Shown one piece after another: positions 11,936-21,426 of a stretch of DNA of 64,000 nt; within the stretch, counting starts at the first letter, position 1; each line of letters opens with the position of its first letter. The notes below the pieces were generated by a model, which ran no database searches, was not told the origin of the DNA, and was given only the letters and a program-made list of their open reading frames with translations. The stretch covers positions 4,170,850-4,234,849 of the forward strand of contig NC_030992.1 of assembly GCF_000149955.1 (NCBI RefSeq). Reading direction: 5' to 3'. The position numbers and the translations under genes were made by a program. The stretch is from Fusarium oxysporum f. sp. lycopersici 4287. Taxonomy: Eukaryota > Ascomycota > Sordariomycetes > Hypocreales > Nectriaceae.

Positions 11936-12175
11936 GATACGGTCTAGCACGTGAGAAAGATAAACAATGGATTCATGCTGGTGTTGGATTGGATCTTTCA
12001 AATGCTGTGTCGTATATTACATAGAAAATTGGAGAGACTTCGGATTCACTTGCGATTGAATACCATAAACACTATCGCATGAAGCATAGATATCATCCCT
12101 ATCAGATATATAAATGTTAAATGATAGAGGTTAAGCCTCAATCTCCAATCCAGCTTGACTCCGCAAACGTGAGTA

Positions 12176-13601
12176 TTAAGACGCAGGTTTTCTTCCCCAA
12201 AGGAAATGAACAGGGAGATAAAGGTGAATCGAAGGATCCTTGATCTCATTCTTAACCTTGGCCATAAAAACCTGTATTTCCTCCTGCGACCATCCAAGCA
12301 CGGCCGAGAAGATCTGCGGTGTGTATGATTCAATGGCTTGAGCCTCTTGTATGGACTGATATTTGCCAATTTCCTTGAGCTTCGGGTCTTTGGGCCATGA
12401 CCCGAGTGGCATCTGTTGGAATGTTAGATATTGGTTGGATGGTAGTTAAGTCTCGTGCATACCTTGCGTATCTCTTCCCGTACGTTCTCAAAGCCAGCAG
12501 CTATCAGCTTATCCTTCCACAAAGGAGCACAATCAATTGGTTTGCCGAACTTGGCAGATCCCTCACACAGGGTCTTCAACCATAGCTGGGCATTGACAGC
12601 CTTCTCGTCCGTACCATCATCTGATAAAAACGGTGCCGCGACTGCCTGCATTTCGATGTAACCGCCAGGAGCTAGGTGTTGTAAGGCTTGCTGGAAGAAC
12701 CGGTTGTCGTCGCTAATGCAGCCTTCCAGCTCTCGTGCGTGGATGAAGTCAAAGGGCGTGTGATAGAGCCATTCAGCCTCGAAATCGTCTACTTCAAATC
12801 GACAATTTGGTGGCGTCCTACGGTTTAGTTAGTCAGCTTCTGACCATAGACACGAGGATAGTTGCCATACCACTGTGGTTGGATAGGGCTAAGGTCAGTC
12901 CCGAGGACCTCAGCTGAGGGAAAGTCACTGAAAAGCAAAGTTAGCAAGAATAAAACATGTGAAAGACTTTCTGCCACGTAATAATTGACTCACTCTGCGA
13001 AGTCTATCGCCCAGATACCAGTGCCAGTTCCCAGATCTAGAACACGCTGAGGATGGTCACCAATAGGCGCCAAGAATAAAGCACCGTCTAGCATCAGAGA
13101 GTAAATGTGATGTACCAGGTCCATTCGCGTTTGCTCTTCTTCATCGTTGGGCTGAGAGAAGTTACATCAGCATTTCAATCTCAATGATACTTAGTCGTCA
13201 AAGTTCTGCGTACCACGAAGTAGGCACCTTCACGAAAAGCATGATACCGGCGGCCGTTCTTGGTCGTCTATTAGTAAATCGGATGGTTGGGCCATCAGGT
13301 GAACACTACCACGTATCTGTAGTTGAGAATGCTGGAGTTGATTGACGACGTCTGGCTGGCTGACCCCTCCCTTTGCGAAATGACGTTAGTCGGAACGAGA
13401 GCCATTGGTGCTGATAACTCACGACAGATTGTATGTGGAATCATTATCTTGAGTTTCCTCTTCCTAGACTTAGTTAGCACGGTGCTCAACAGAAGTAATC
13501 CATGGGAAACACACGTCAACTTCCAAAGGATCTTCTCTTGGCGGAGACTGAGTTTCAGCTACAAGGCCTTGGTTCGGGCTCGGACTCTTGTCATCTGCCA
13601 T
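12176..13601 (-). CDS. LaeA-like SAM-dependent methyltransferase (TAM-type)
   Basis: Eight exons (13601-13515, 13463-13423, 13370-13313, 13258-13214, 13151-12994, 12927-12871, 12817-12463, 12412-12176) give about 345 aa. SSILNYRY/NGRRYHAF precedes the SAM-binding motif I VLDLGTGTGIWAIDFA. It is followed by VLGTDLSPIQP (motif II), FIHARELEGCISD and the post-motif LAPGGYIEMQ. The C-terminus MPLGSWPKD...GWSQEEIQVF is typical of fungal LaeA/Llm-like methyltransferases, which act as regulators or as small-molecule methylases. The acceptor of intron 3 could be 9 nt earlier, adding TTK. It diverges from the SDR at 13968, with which it shares a 366-bp promoter. No lesion is visible. Confidence 0.9.
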
Positions 13602-13967
13602 GGTTACGATAAAGTTGAGAGAAATTGCAACGTTTGCGGGGTTTTCTAACCGGGCTTTCGGTCTGCATTTATGGCCCGCTCCATTCATCACATATCACAT
13701 TGCATGATAACATCCCTGCAAGCAGCAGCCAACCGAGATTGAAACCCAGCCCGCGCTACCGGGTTATTGAACAGATGGCGAATCGCATGTGGATTTAATC
13801 AGAGTTCGATATTTAGCCCGTGATCCTTTTGGTCCTTCTTGACCGCCAACGCTAACATCCTTGCTAAAATGATCTTGGACCCATTGGAATGGTAACTTGA
13901 AGCTGACATCAAACTGGTTTCATTTTTCCTGGACTACTGTGACCTCATTTGAATCTTCGGAATCATC
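13602..13967. promoter_or_regulatory. Shared divergent promoter region
   Basis: A 366-bp gap separates the starts of the minus-strand methyltransferase and the plus-strand SDR. No TATA box is obvious. The head-to-head layout allows co-regulation, but the sequence alone does not prove it. Confidence 0.35.
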
Positions 13968-15107
13968 ATGTCTCGCGTTCCTGTCAAAAGAATCCTTCTT
14001 ACCGGTGCAACAGGCTATGTCGGTGGTACCATTCTCGACCACCTCATAAAAGCCCAAGATGAGGTTCTAAAAGGCCTCACCATCGATCTCCTCATACGAG
14101 GTGACGACGCTGCCGCCAAACTTCGCTCGGCTTACGGCGACCGCGTGAATCCCATTCAATGGGCTGGTCTCCATGACGTCGATTCCATCAGAGACGTCGC
14201 CTCCAATTACGAGCTTATCATCAACACTGGCTCAGGTTTTATTTCAGACGGAGCCGAAGCTTTTGTGAGGGGTCTCGCACGTCGCGTTGAACCAGGTGTT
14301 CCCCCGCCTTGGCTATTGCACATTTCAGGTTGTAGCAATTTAGCTGATCGGCCACTTACTCAAAAAGCGTATCCGGATAGAGAATGGAATGATGCGGACG
14401 GAAATGCTGTTTACGAGTTTTTGAAGTCTGAAGACGTGCGAGAGTCTTATCCTCAGAGAACCACCGAGGTTCGTGTCTTGACAACAGCTGAAGAGACTGG
14501 TGTGCAAGCTGTCAGCCTCAATACGCCAGTGATCTTTGGGGCTGGTAAAGGACTTTTCAACCAACAGGGCATCATTATACCAATCATAATGCGCTACGTT
14601 ATTCAGCACGGACATGGGTTCAAGTTGAATGAGACTGCGAATTGGGACTGGGTTCATGTTGAGGATCTTGCTGACGCCTTTGTGCTTCTCACTCGAACTA
14701 TTCTGGAGCGGGAAGACCGTGGAGTAGGCCAAGTTCCAACTGGGAAGAATGGCATTCTTTTTCCAGCTGTTGGGAGGGCTTTCCAGACCGAGATCATGCA
14801 AAAGTGTCTTGATGCCGCGTTCGATGAAGAAATCTTACCTCGTGAAGATACGCCTCCGTCCAAGGAGATTCGGGATGTTACTTTACAAGAGCTGGCGGAT
14901 GAGATCACAGCTGGCCTTATTGATATGGCAGAACGCGGATGGGCGGGTACAAAGTCGATGAAAGGTACTGAGTTGAAACGACTGGTTGGTTGGAATCCTA
15001 GTCGTTTGGAAGATGCTTGGAAACAGGATTTTAAGGATGAGCTTGAGGCATTGAAGACTGGGAAGAGGCCATGGACACTGGAAAGCTGTATTGGTAAGGC
15101 TGGATAG
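13968..15107 (+). CDS. NAD(P)-dependent epimerase/dehydratase-like extended SDR
   Basis: A single-exon gene of 379 aa. ILLTGATGYVGG near residue 10 is the Rossmann dinucleotide-binding loop, and YELIINTGSGF and LLHISGCSNL follow at the usual strand positions. NWDWVHVEDLADAFVLL matches the vHVeDlA motif of extended SDRs. The classic YxxxK is not evident: the region after the Ser strand reads NAVYEFLKSED, so the Tyr-Lys pair may be atypical. This resembles the large group of fungal NAD(P)-binding proteins related to nucleoside-diphosphate-sugar epimerases, whose substrates are mostly unknown. ATG 13968 directly precedes the first beta strand. Its neighbours are the LaeA-like methyltransferase (divergent) and a PAN-like secreted protein (convergent). 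Confidence 0.88.
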   Translation: MSRVPVKRILLTGATGYVGGTILDHLIKAQDEVLKGLTIDLLIRGDDAAAKLRSAYGDRVNPIQWAGLHDVDSIRDVASNYELIINTGSGFISDGAEAFVRGLARRVEPGVPPPWLLHISGCSNLADRPLTQKAYPDREWNDADGNAVYEFLKSEDVRESYPQRTTEVRVLTTAEETGVQAVSLNTPVIFGAGKGLFNQQGIIIPIIMRYVIQHGHGFKLNETANWDWVHVEDLADAFVLLTRTILEREDRGVGQVPTGKNGILFPAVGRAFQTEIMQKCLDAAFDEEILPREDTPPSKEIRDVTLQELADEITAGLIDMAERGWAGTKSMKGTELKRLVGWNPSRLEDAWKQDFKDELEALKTGKRPWTLESCIGKAG

Positions 15108-15319
15108 GTCAACGAAGTACTACATTGGCGTGCTTGAGATCAGCTACCCGGTTCTACTGGATATGACGTGAGTTGGTTAGTATGATCCAACTCGTCTTAT
15201 TCCTATAACCTAACACAGCATCTTCTAACCCATAAGTCTCCTCGCGTACTAGTGAAATAACTTTTTCTTTCTCGAAAGAAATTACAAATGTTTCAGGCCC
15301 CCGGATGAGTGTTGCCCAG

Positions 15320-16548
15320 CTACTGAAGGCCAAGATTAGCCATGCAACCACAGGGACCATTGGCGAATACAGAATCAGCAGGGGTGTTGGGGTAATTACA
15401 GTATGAAGCCCATGACTTCTGGCCAGCAGGGCAGACATTCGAGGGCGAGCTGGCTATGTAGTTGTAGCAGGTCATGCTCCCGTCCGCTTGGCTCAAAAGA
15501 CAGCCGGAGCTTTTTATACATTCCACACAGCAGTTGTAACCCCCGAGGGAGTTCGCGTCGATGTATGTGTTAGGTAGATACACCACATTTCCGTTGAGGG
15601 TTAGAATAACGCCATTGCCGCCGTTCGACATTGAAAGCAGGGCTTTAAATCCGCAGGCTTCGTAGTATGGGACGACAGCGAGGATAATGGTCTCGACGGT
15701 CACTACATTTTATCGATTAGTGGTCATTCTTCCAGGGCCGAATGATACCAACTCACCTAGCTCTGTAGTAACACTTCCTGATGTAATGGTAGACCAGACC
15801 GTAGTTGTCGGCGAGGTAGTCGTGGTGCTGTACTTTGTTACCTTGCCAGGGAACTTTGTTTCAACGATAGTCGTAGTTGATGTGATGACCTTGACTTTTG
15901 TCTGGGCTGGTAGTGTCTTGTGAGGGCCGTGAACAGTGGTATTAATTGCCTTGATAATCGTCGAGAGAACTCTCTTGGTACAGTCGACTCGCTGGACATA
16001 TTTAGAGTCGGCTTTGGGATTGATAGGAGCAGCAGGAAGCTCTTTGGCAGCTGTCTTGGCAATATAATGGGGCGCGCCGAGAAGCTGGGTAAATCCACCA
16101 GGTGCTGAGACAATGCTGGTGGTGTACTTGGTCGTAATCGTGGATGATACTGATGTAGAGATCGTTGTCGTCACAGTGGTAGATCTAACAGTTTGCCAAT
16201 CTATTAAAAGTCAGCACAACACGGCCTCACTCGTTAAGTCAACTTCTTGCCAGTGACTGTCTTGGTGACAGTCTTCACATCAGGAGGAGCTATTGTGGTT
16301 GTAGTCGCCTTGGCAGTCTCTGTCCGAGTCGTGGTGCGAGGTCGAGAGACAACAATAACGTTGACTTCTCGGACAATCCTTTTGATGACTGTAACTTGGT
16401 TGATAACCGTAGTGTTGGCTGGTGGAATTTTGTTAGCCGGGATGCTGACAGTACCAAGCCTAGTAGTACAGACAACCTCGGTAGTGATTGCAAGAGCCTC
16501 ACTACTCCGGGCGAGGAGAGCCAGAAGAGTGGATTTTAGGGCCACCAT
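15320..16548 (-). CDS. Secreted Thr/Ser-rich protein with C-terminal PAN/apple-like Cys domain
   Basis: Three exons (16548-16251, 16200-15757, 15702-15320) give 374 aa. Residues 1-21 form a signal peptide (MVALKSTLLALLARSSEALA). The first two thirds are TTT/VTT-rich strands typical of wall-associated linkers (TKTVTVT-like, STITTKYTTS, TTTTSPTTTVWS). The C-terminal 125 residues hold 10 Cys, including GGYNCCVECIKSSGC and NVCPAG, a pattern close to fungal PAN/apple-like carbohydrate- or protein-binding domains. Intron 1 (16201-16250) uses a GC donor (ACTG/GCAAGA); every GT choice nearby leads to a stop. Intron 2 is GT-AG. It is predicted to be extracellular, with unknown ligand. Confidence 0.78.
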
Positions 16549-17240
16549 TCTGAATGAAAAAGATTGACACTCCCACAATGAGTATTTTTTCGAGGCAGGA
16601 AGGCAAGAGGAGTTATATACCTCCTGAGAAGTGGCATTACTCTGCGCAGTGGTTGATTAGGCTGTTAGTCGAGTCAAGAATCAAGAGAGCATTAAAATAT
16701 CTACAGAAAAGCATGGGTATTTTCAAGAGTTTAAGAGACTATTAACAGTTATTGCCGAAAGGGACAAGCTGAGTTAATAACGTAGCGAGACCCTAGTCCC
16801 TTAAATGTGATATGGGTCAGCGCTGACTTCTTTCTTAAGCTTTTAATCGTATGATAATTTGGGAGGCGACTTCTTGTACGCAGTAGATTGGTCAAAAGTA
16901 TGGCATTGGAGTCTAGGCCTTCAGGGGCCTGCAAGCGAGCTCTTCAGGTTGAATAAAAGCAAATAGAGAAATCGACTAGACAAGCAGCAGAGGAGAATAA
17001 GCAACCATTTATCCTGGCCAATGAACAAACCTTCGACGCCAGTAGAAACGAGGTGTTGACTACTTACATCCGTGACGTTGACGTGGCGGTCTACAGCCGT
17101 TAAGCATACCGGACGCTAATTCTTATAACAATAGTATAGATATATGTTTCAGAAAGATTCATTCGAATATTATGAAAGCTGTGTAAGTACCTCTCTTTGG
17201 TGGTACTAAGCACACGCATCGCCGTGTCCATCACAGCATA
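16549..17240. other. Intergenic region
   Basis: No supported gene. This is the upstream region of the PAN-like secreted protein and the downstream region of the F-box-like pseudogene. Confidence 0.4.
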
Positions 17241-17835
17241 TTACCGCTGCTGAACAGCAGGAGTTACAGGATTACAAAACTGCGGCTTTCCATACCCCTT
17301 CTCCCGCTTATACGCCAGCCCGCATCGAATTCCATTGAAAGCAATATAACATTCCACCGGGGAGCTCTCAAATCGATGTCTCTTGAATTCTTGAAGGCCG
17401 ATCTTCACCCCTGTGTCAGCCCAAGAGAGCGGGGACCCTAGACCGAGCTCGCAGCCCAACTTGGCTGAAGCGACGAAACTAGTTGTTGCAAAATAGAGAA
17501 TTCGGTCTTGTATCTCAATTGGAAGACTGTGGATTGCTGTTTTTTTGTGACCTCTGTCTTGAGAAGTTGGCCGCCCACATAAGCATGTCGATAGCAGTAT
17601 CGCACGCAGAAGTGCCATCGAACAGCTTTTCGGGTTTCGTCCATTCCAGATCACTCTCTAAAGCTCTACAAAGGACTACTTGCCGAACCGTCAAGATCGT
17701 ATATATTACTTCCTTAGATCTCAGCTGGCCTTTCGCATGTTCTCCTACAGTTTCAAGACCCCCTGAAAGATCCTGTGACAGGACAAACCAAGATGATCGC
17801 AATGCCGTCGGAACGAGTGCTTCCTGCTTAGACAC
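17241..17835 (-). pseudogene. F-box-like/LRR-type hypothetical protein with a frameshift at an A7 run
   Basis: On the minus strand one frame (17835 to about 17546) reads MSKQEALVPTALRSSWFVLS, then SDLEWTKPEKLFDGTSACDT. A second frame picks up directly after it with HSLPIEIQDRILYFATTSFV, SAKLGCELGLGSPLSW and SSPVECYIAFNGIRCGL, ending at 17241. The switch falls at a run of seven A (plus-strand T7, 17540-17546), so a single-base indel would join them into one protein of about 190 aa. I recall a Fusarium-restricted family with this LP-EIQDRIL opening, like an F-box, but I cannot name it. It could be a genuine frameshift mutation or a homopolymer sequencing error. No intron of normal size fits. 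Confidence 0.6.
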
Positions 17836-18009
17836 CTCAGCCCAGGCTTAGCATCGACTCTCAGCTTAGAGCGGCAAGAAATCAGCTCTAGGAATGGAAA
17901 TGGATTTTGGTGTGCTTGAGTTTTGTCTCCGAGTTATGTGGTATACAGCCATATCTACACACAATCCCCTGGGGCTCTCATACCATAGTTGTTCAGCAGA
18001 TGGAAAAAT

Positions 18010-19113
18010 ATGATTGTCAAAGCCGTCCAACCTCGTGTCCACGTCTTGGGTCTGGGAAGCATCGGCACGTTTGCTGCTCACTCGCTAGCTGAAGTCCCGC
18101 CTCCTCTAACCCCATCGGCCACTCTGCTACTACATCGAGCGTCTCTAGTTGACCAATACGTGAGAAACGGCAGCCAGATTACCTTGGAGGCAAGAGAAGG
18201 CGAAATTGTAAACTACGGCAATTACAACCTCGAAGTGCTGGAAGATGACCAATGGCATAGTGCCTCTTCAACGTGTCATGACTCGACACCAAATGGCAAC
18301 ATGACGGTTCAGGACGATATCATCGACCATTTTGTCGTCTCTATCAAAGGCCCGCAAACATCATCAGCATTACAACCCTTGAAACACCGCCTGAATGCTT
18401 CTTCACACATTCTCTTCTTGCAAAATGGGACCGGAATGATAGAAGACGTCAAGAAACATGTTTTTACCAAGGAAGAAACCCGACCTAACTTCATTACCGG
18501 GGTTATATCACATGGGGTAACACTCAACTCGCCCTTCAACATCACCCATACTGGATTCACAGCAACATCTTTGGGGCTGGTGCCTCGGGGCGAACAAATC
18601 TCTAAGGCCATCCCGAGAACAAAGCCCTATCTTCTGGAAGCTCTTGCCCTAGTACCGAGATTCAACGCAACCTCATACTCGTTCCTCGAAGTTTTCCAAA
18701 TACAGCTAGAGAAGCTCGCAGTCAACGCATTCTGCAATCCTCTCTGCGCCTTGAATGACGCTAAGAACAAATTCCTCTTCACCATTCCCGAGACGAGACG
18801 CGCTCTGCTTACAGAGATATCCCAAGTTGTGTGCGCCCTTCCTGAGTTACGCGATATACCTGGTGTTCCGGAGCGGTTTTCAGTAGAGAGGCTTGAGGCG
18901 ACAGTGGATGGGATTATTCAGAAGACGGCTGAAACTACATGTTCAATGGTGGTGGACCTGCGACGTGGACAGAAAACAGAGATACAGTTTATTAATGGGT
19001 ACTGGTGTCGGCGAGGCAGGGAGGTTGGAGTGCCGACGCCGATTAACGACAAACTTGTAAGAGAGATCTTAGAGAGGCAGGGAGATGCGAGGCTTGCCCT
19101 GGATTATACATAA
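18010..19113 (+). CDS. Ketopantoate reductase-like (PanE/ApbA family) oxidoreductase
   Basis: A single-exon gene of 367 aa. RVHVLGLGSIGTFAAHSL is the GxGxxG NADP-binding loop of the PanE/ApbA fold. HFVVSIKGPQTSSAL, ILFLQNGTGM and FITGVISHGV match the conserved strands. LEKLAVNAFCNPLCALNDAKN carries the catalytic Lys and the Asn of ketopantoate reductases, and the all-alpha C-terminal domain ends near residue 360. The family reduces 2-dehydropantoate to pantoate (coenzyme A pathway). Fungal genomes carry several paralogues of uncertain substrate, so the role here may be accessory. The frame is open back to a TTG at 17989, but the first ATG is 18010, nine residues before the Rossmann strand. 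Confidence 0.87.
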   Translation: MIVKAVQPRVHVLGLGSIGTFAAHSLAEVPPPLTPSATLLLHRASLVDQYVRNGSQITLEAREGEIVNYGNYNLEVLEDDQWHSASSTCHDSTPNGNMTVQDDIIDHFVVSIKGPQTSSALQPLKHRLNASSHILFLQNGTGMIEDVKKHVFTKEETRPNFITGVISHGVTLNSPFNITHTGFTATSLGLVPRGEQISKAIPRTKPYLLEALALVPRFNATSYSFLEVFQIQLEKLAVNAFCNPLCALNDAKNKFLFTIPETRRALLTEISQVVCALPELRDIPGVPERFSVERLEATVDGIIQKTAETTCSMVVDLRRGQKTEIQFINGYWCRRGREVGVPTPINDKLVREILERQGDARLALDYT

Positions 19114-19456
19114 GTGTTTAGCTAGTATCATGATGTAAATGTCATATGACACCAGTAACAGCAACACCATACTCATATTCTCTCCTTCAAGGTTCCCCAT
19201 ATCACTCTCTACTAGTAATTCTGCTCGACGATTTATCTCATCACTGCAAGGCTTCTCTCTGCCCAACTTTCGGATTGCAAACTACTGTAGCCTAATAGCA
19301 CTACGGTTATTTCCGGCCATAACCTATCAGTCGCTCTATTATGGCCACCAATGCTTTGGGTCATAATCACCATTTTGATTAAAATGGCTTTATGTGTTAT
19401 TTCTAGTGAAATGAATCTTTTAGTCACAGACGTAGGATATATAAGATCGCGACCGG
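19114..19456. other. Intergenic sequence up to the assembly gap
   Basis: No gene is supported in this stretch before the run of N. The 3' end of the minus-strand gene beginning at 20597 may lie within the gap or here, but I cannot see a coding frame for it on this side. Confidence 0.3.
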
Positions 19457-19757
19457 NNNNNNNNNNNNNNNNNNNNNNNNNNNNNNNNNNNNNNNNNNNN
19501 NNNNNNNNNNNNNNNNNNNNNNNNNNNNNNNNNNNNNNNNNNNNNNNNNNNNNNNNNNNNNNNNNNNNNNNNNNNNNNNNNNNNNNNNNNNNNNNNNNNN
19601 NNNNNNNNNNNNNNNNNNNNNNNNNNNNNNNNNNNNNNNNNNNNNNNNNNNNNNNNNNNNNNNNNNNNNNNNNNNNNNNNNNNNNNNNNNNNNNNNNNNN
19701 NNNNNNNNNNNNNNNNNNNNNNNNNNNNNNNNNNNNNNNNNNNNNNNNNNNNNNNNN
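19457..19757. other. Assembly gap (301 N)
   Basis: A run of 301 N. It removes the 3' part of the minus-strand gene that starts at 20597. Confidence 0.99.
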
Positions 19758-20597
19758 GTCCAGGTCTTGAGAGGCAAAGGTCGTTTCAGCTGCAGAAAGT
19801 CGGGGAAGTAAGCTCCGCTGCCATCGACGCTTCTTTGCTCAACGCCTATGTAGCAATCCTGAAAGTTTTGCGGCTGCTGGTCTTCATCGATGTACCACCA
19901 GTACGTTAGCGAGTAAAGCTGTCTTTGTTCCAAGGTCACTGTCTGTTCAATGTAACCATTTTGCGCGGTGTTTGTGATGGACCAATATCTGCATTGGTAG
20001 TGTTAGCATTTTGATCAAGGAGAATATTTTTGTGTACGAGGCGCTACGTACGCCGAGTGAAAGCCTGTGTGGGCGAGGTCAGACTTGATACTGACTGACA
20101 CGGGAGAGACAGCGTCTCCCAAAGTCCATGGAGATCCGTTAAAATCTCCGTCAGCGTTTGGTTCATCAAACGATGGGTTCAAAAAGAGTTCAGAGGGCGC
20201 AGATTCCTCAGTCGTGGTGGTGGTTGTCGGAGCATCAGAAGTGGTGGCCTCCAGCAGTATTGGTCGTCGTGAGAGTCTCGACCGAGGACGAGAGTTCGGT
20301 GGCTGAAGTCGTCGCAGTGGCCGGCTCGGTGGTCATAGACGAAGTGGGAATTTGGGAATCCGATGTCGCGGTGGCTGTTGAAGTAAGGGATTCGGAAATG
20401 ATAGAAGACAGGTCAGTTGTCGAGGACTCCGCAATAGAAGTGGCTGTCGAGATTTCAGTGGAAGCTGAAAGCGTTGCTTCAGTGGAGGTGGTTCCGCCAA
20501 TTGCTGTCGACGACGACTTTGGCTTGCATGGGCCTGCGTGCCCACTGCCGCAGAGCGCAAGCGCAATGAACGTCAGAGAAAAGCGCGTCGCCTTCAT
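19758..20597 (-). pseudogene. Secreted Ser/Thr-rich, carbohydrate-binding-like protein; frameshifted and cut by the gap
   Basis: The start at 20597 gives a signal peptide (MKATRFSLTFIALALCGSGHA) and a Ser/Thr-rich linker. At about 20235-20250 the frame runs into a stop (GGHHF*), while the next frame continues smoothly with EATTSDAPTTTTTEESAP, then ELFLNPSFDEPNADGDFNGS-PW. That NPSFD...W pattern is typical of CBM4/9-like beta-sandwich modules. An intron (19989-20051, GTACGT-CAG) joins HTGFHSA to YWSITNTAQNGYIEQ, and the second exon runs into the N gap. One extra base near 20240 would explain the break: either a true frameshift or an assembly error close to the gap. If intact it would be an extracellular glycan-binding protein. 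Confidence 0.65.
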
Positions 20598-21426
20598 GGT
20601 ACTCAAATTCGTAAGGTAATGACTGTAGGTTAAAGGGTTACATTTGTAGTCTTTATCCGGGACTTGGACGGCCTTTATTACAAGAAAATGTCAATCTTAA
20701 TTTACACATTAATTATAGTGTTCAATAGTGTGAATGGTGGTGGTGGCTAAAGCCAGGCGGTGTCAATAGTTAGCTACCACTGCACCTATCAGAATTCTTC
20801 AATGTTTTGGGCGTTCATGTTCTGGACTAGATACATGCCAGGGACATGCTACGGGAGGCGTGACCTTTGCCAATTCGGGCATAGAGGGGGTCGTGACTAT
20901 TGTAAGTTGTCCGCACAATAGCACAATTCAAGCTGTGCTGTCTGGGTAACTGCCCAGGTCAGGTGTGTCCTCTTAATCACTGTAAGTATTCATGACTTGA
21001 CACAATGCATGAGTGCATGGCAATCATTGTAAAAGGCGGACCAATTATGTACAATTGCATTAGTATGGGCACTTATGTTGGGGCGTTCAAGCTGAAGAGA
21101 AGGAGCTAATATGACTATAAGCCGTGATATACACTACACCTCAATTGAAAAGTGTTGGTGTGAGCTGAACTAGAAGCTAAATACAAGCGGTTCACCTGGC
21201 TGAACCGAAGGAGTTGAAGCCGCGGAATTCGGCGCTGGAAGTTTAGTTGCGGGCGCTAACAGATAGCGGCTTAAATTCGGCACATGACGTTATTATATAC
21301 CTCTTTTTAAGCTGTCTGAACCTCAATCTCTTATCTTTATTATAAGACAACTACAGCTGTATCTTAAAATTACCAGATGATCTTATATAACAACTGCTTC
21401 CTCCTCGAAACACGGTTTACTTGGAA
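20598..21426. promoter_or_regulatory. Divergent intergenic region
   Basis: 829 bp between the start of the broken carbohydrate-binding-like gene (minus) and the Zn2Cys6 factor (plus). No ORF is supported. A TATATA-type element lies near 21293-21300, about 130 bp upstream of the regulator's ATG. Confidence 0.35.

Noticed and set aside
17989..18009. Upstream TTG start for the ketopantoate reductase-like gene
   Set aside because: TTG starts are rare in fungi; the ATG at 18010 is in frame right before the NADP loop.
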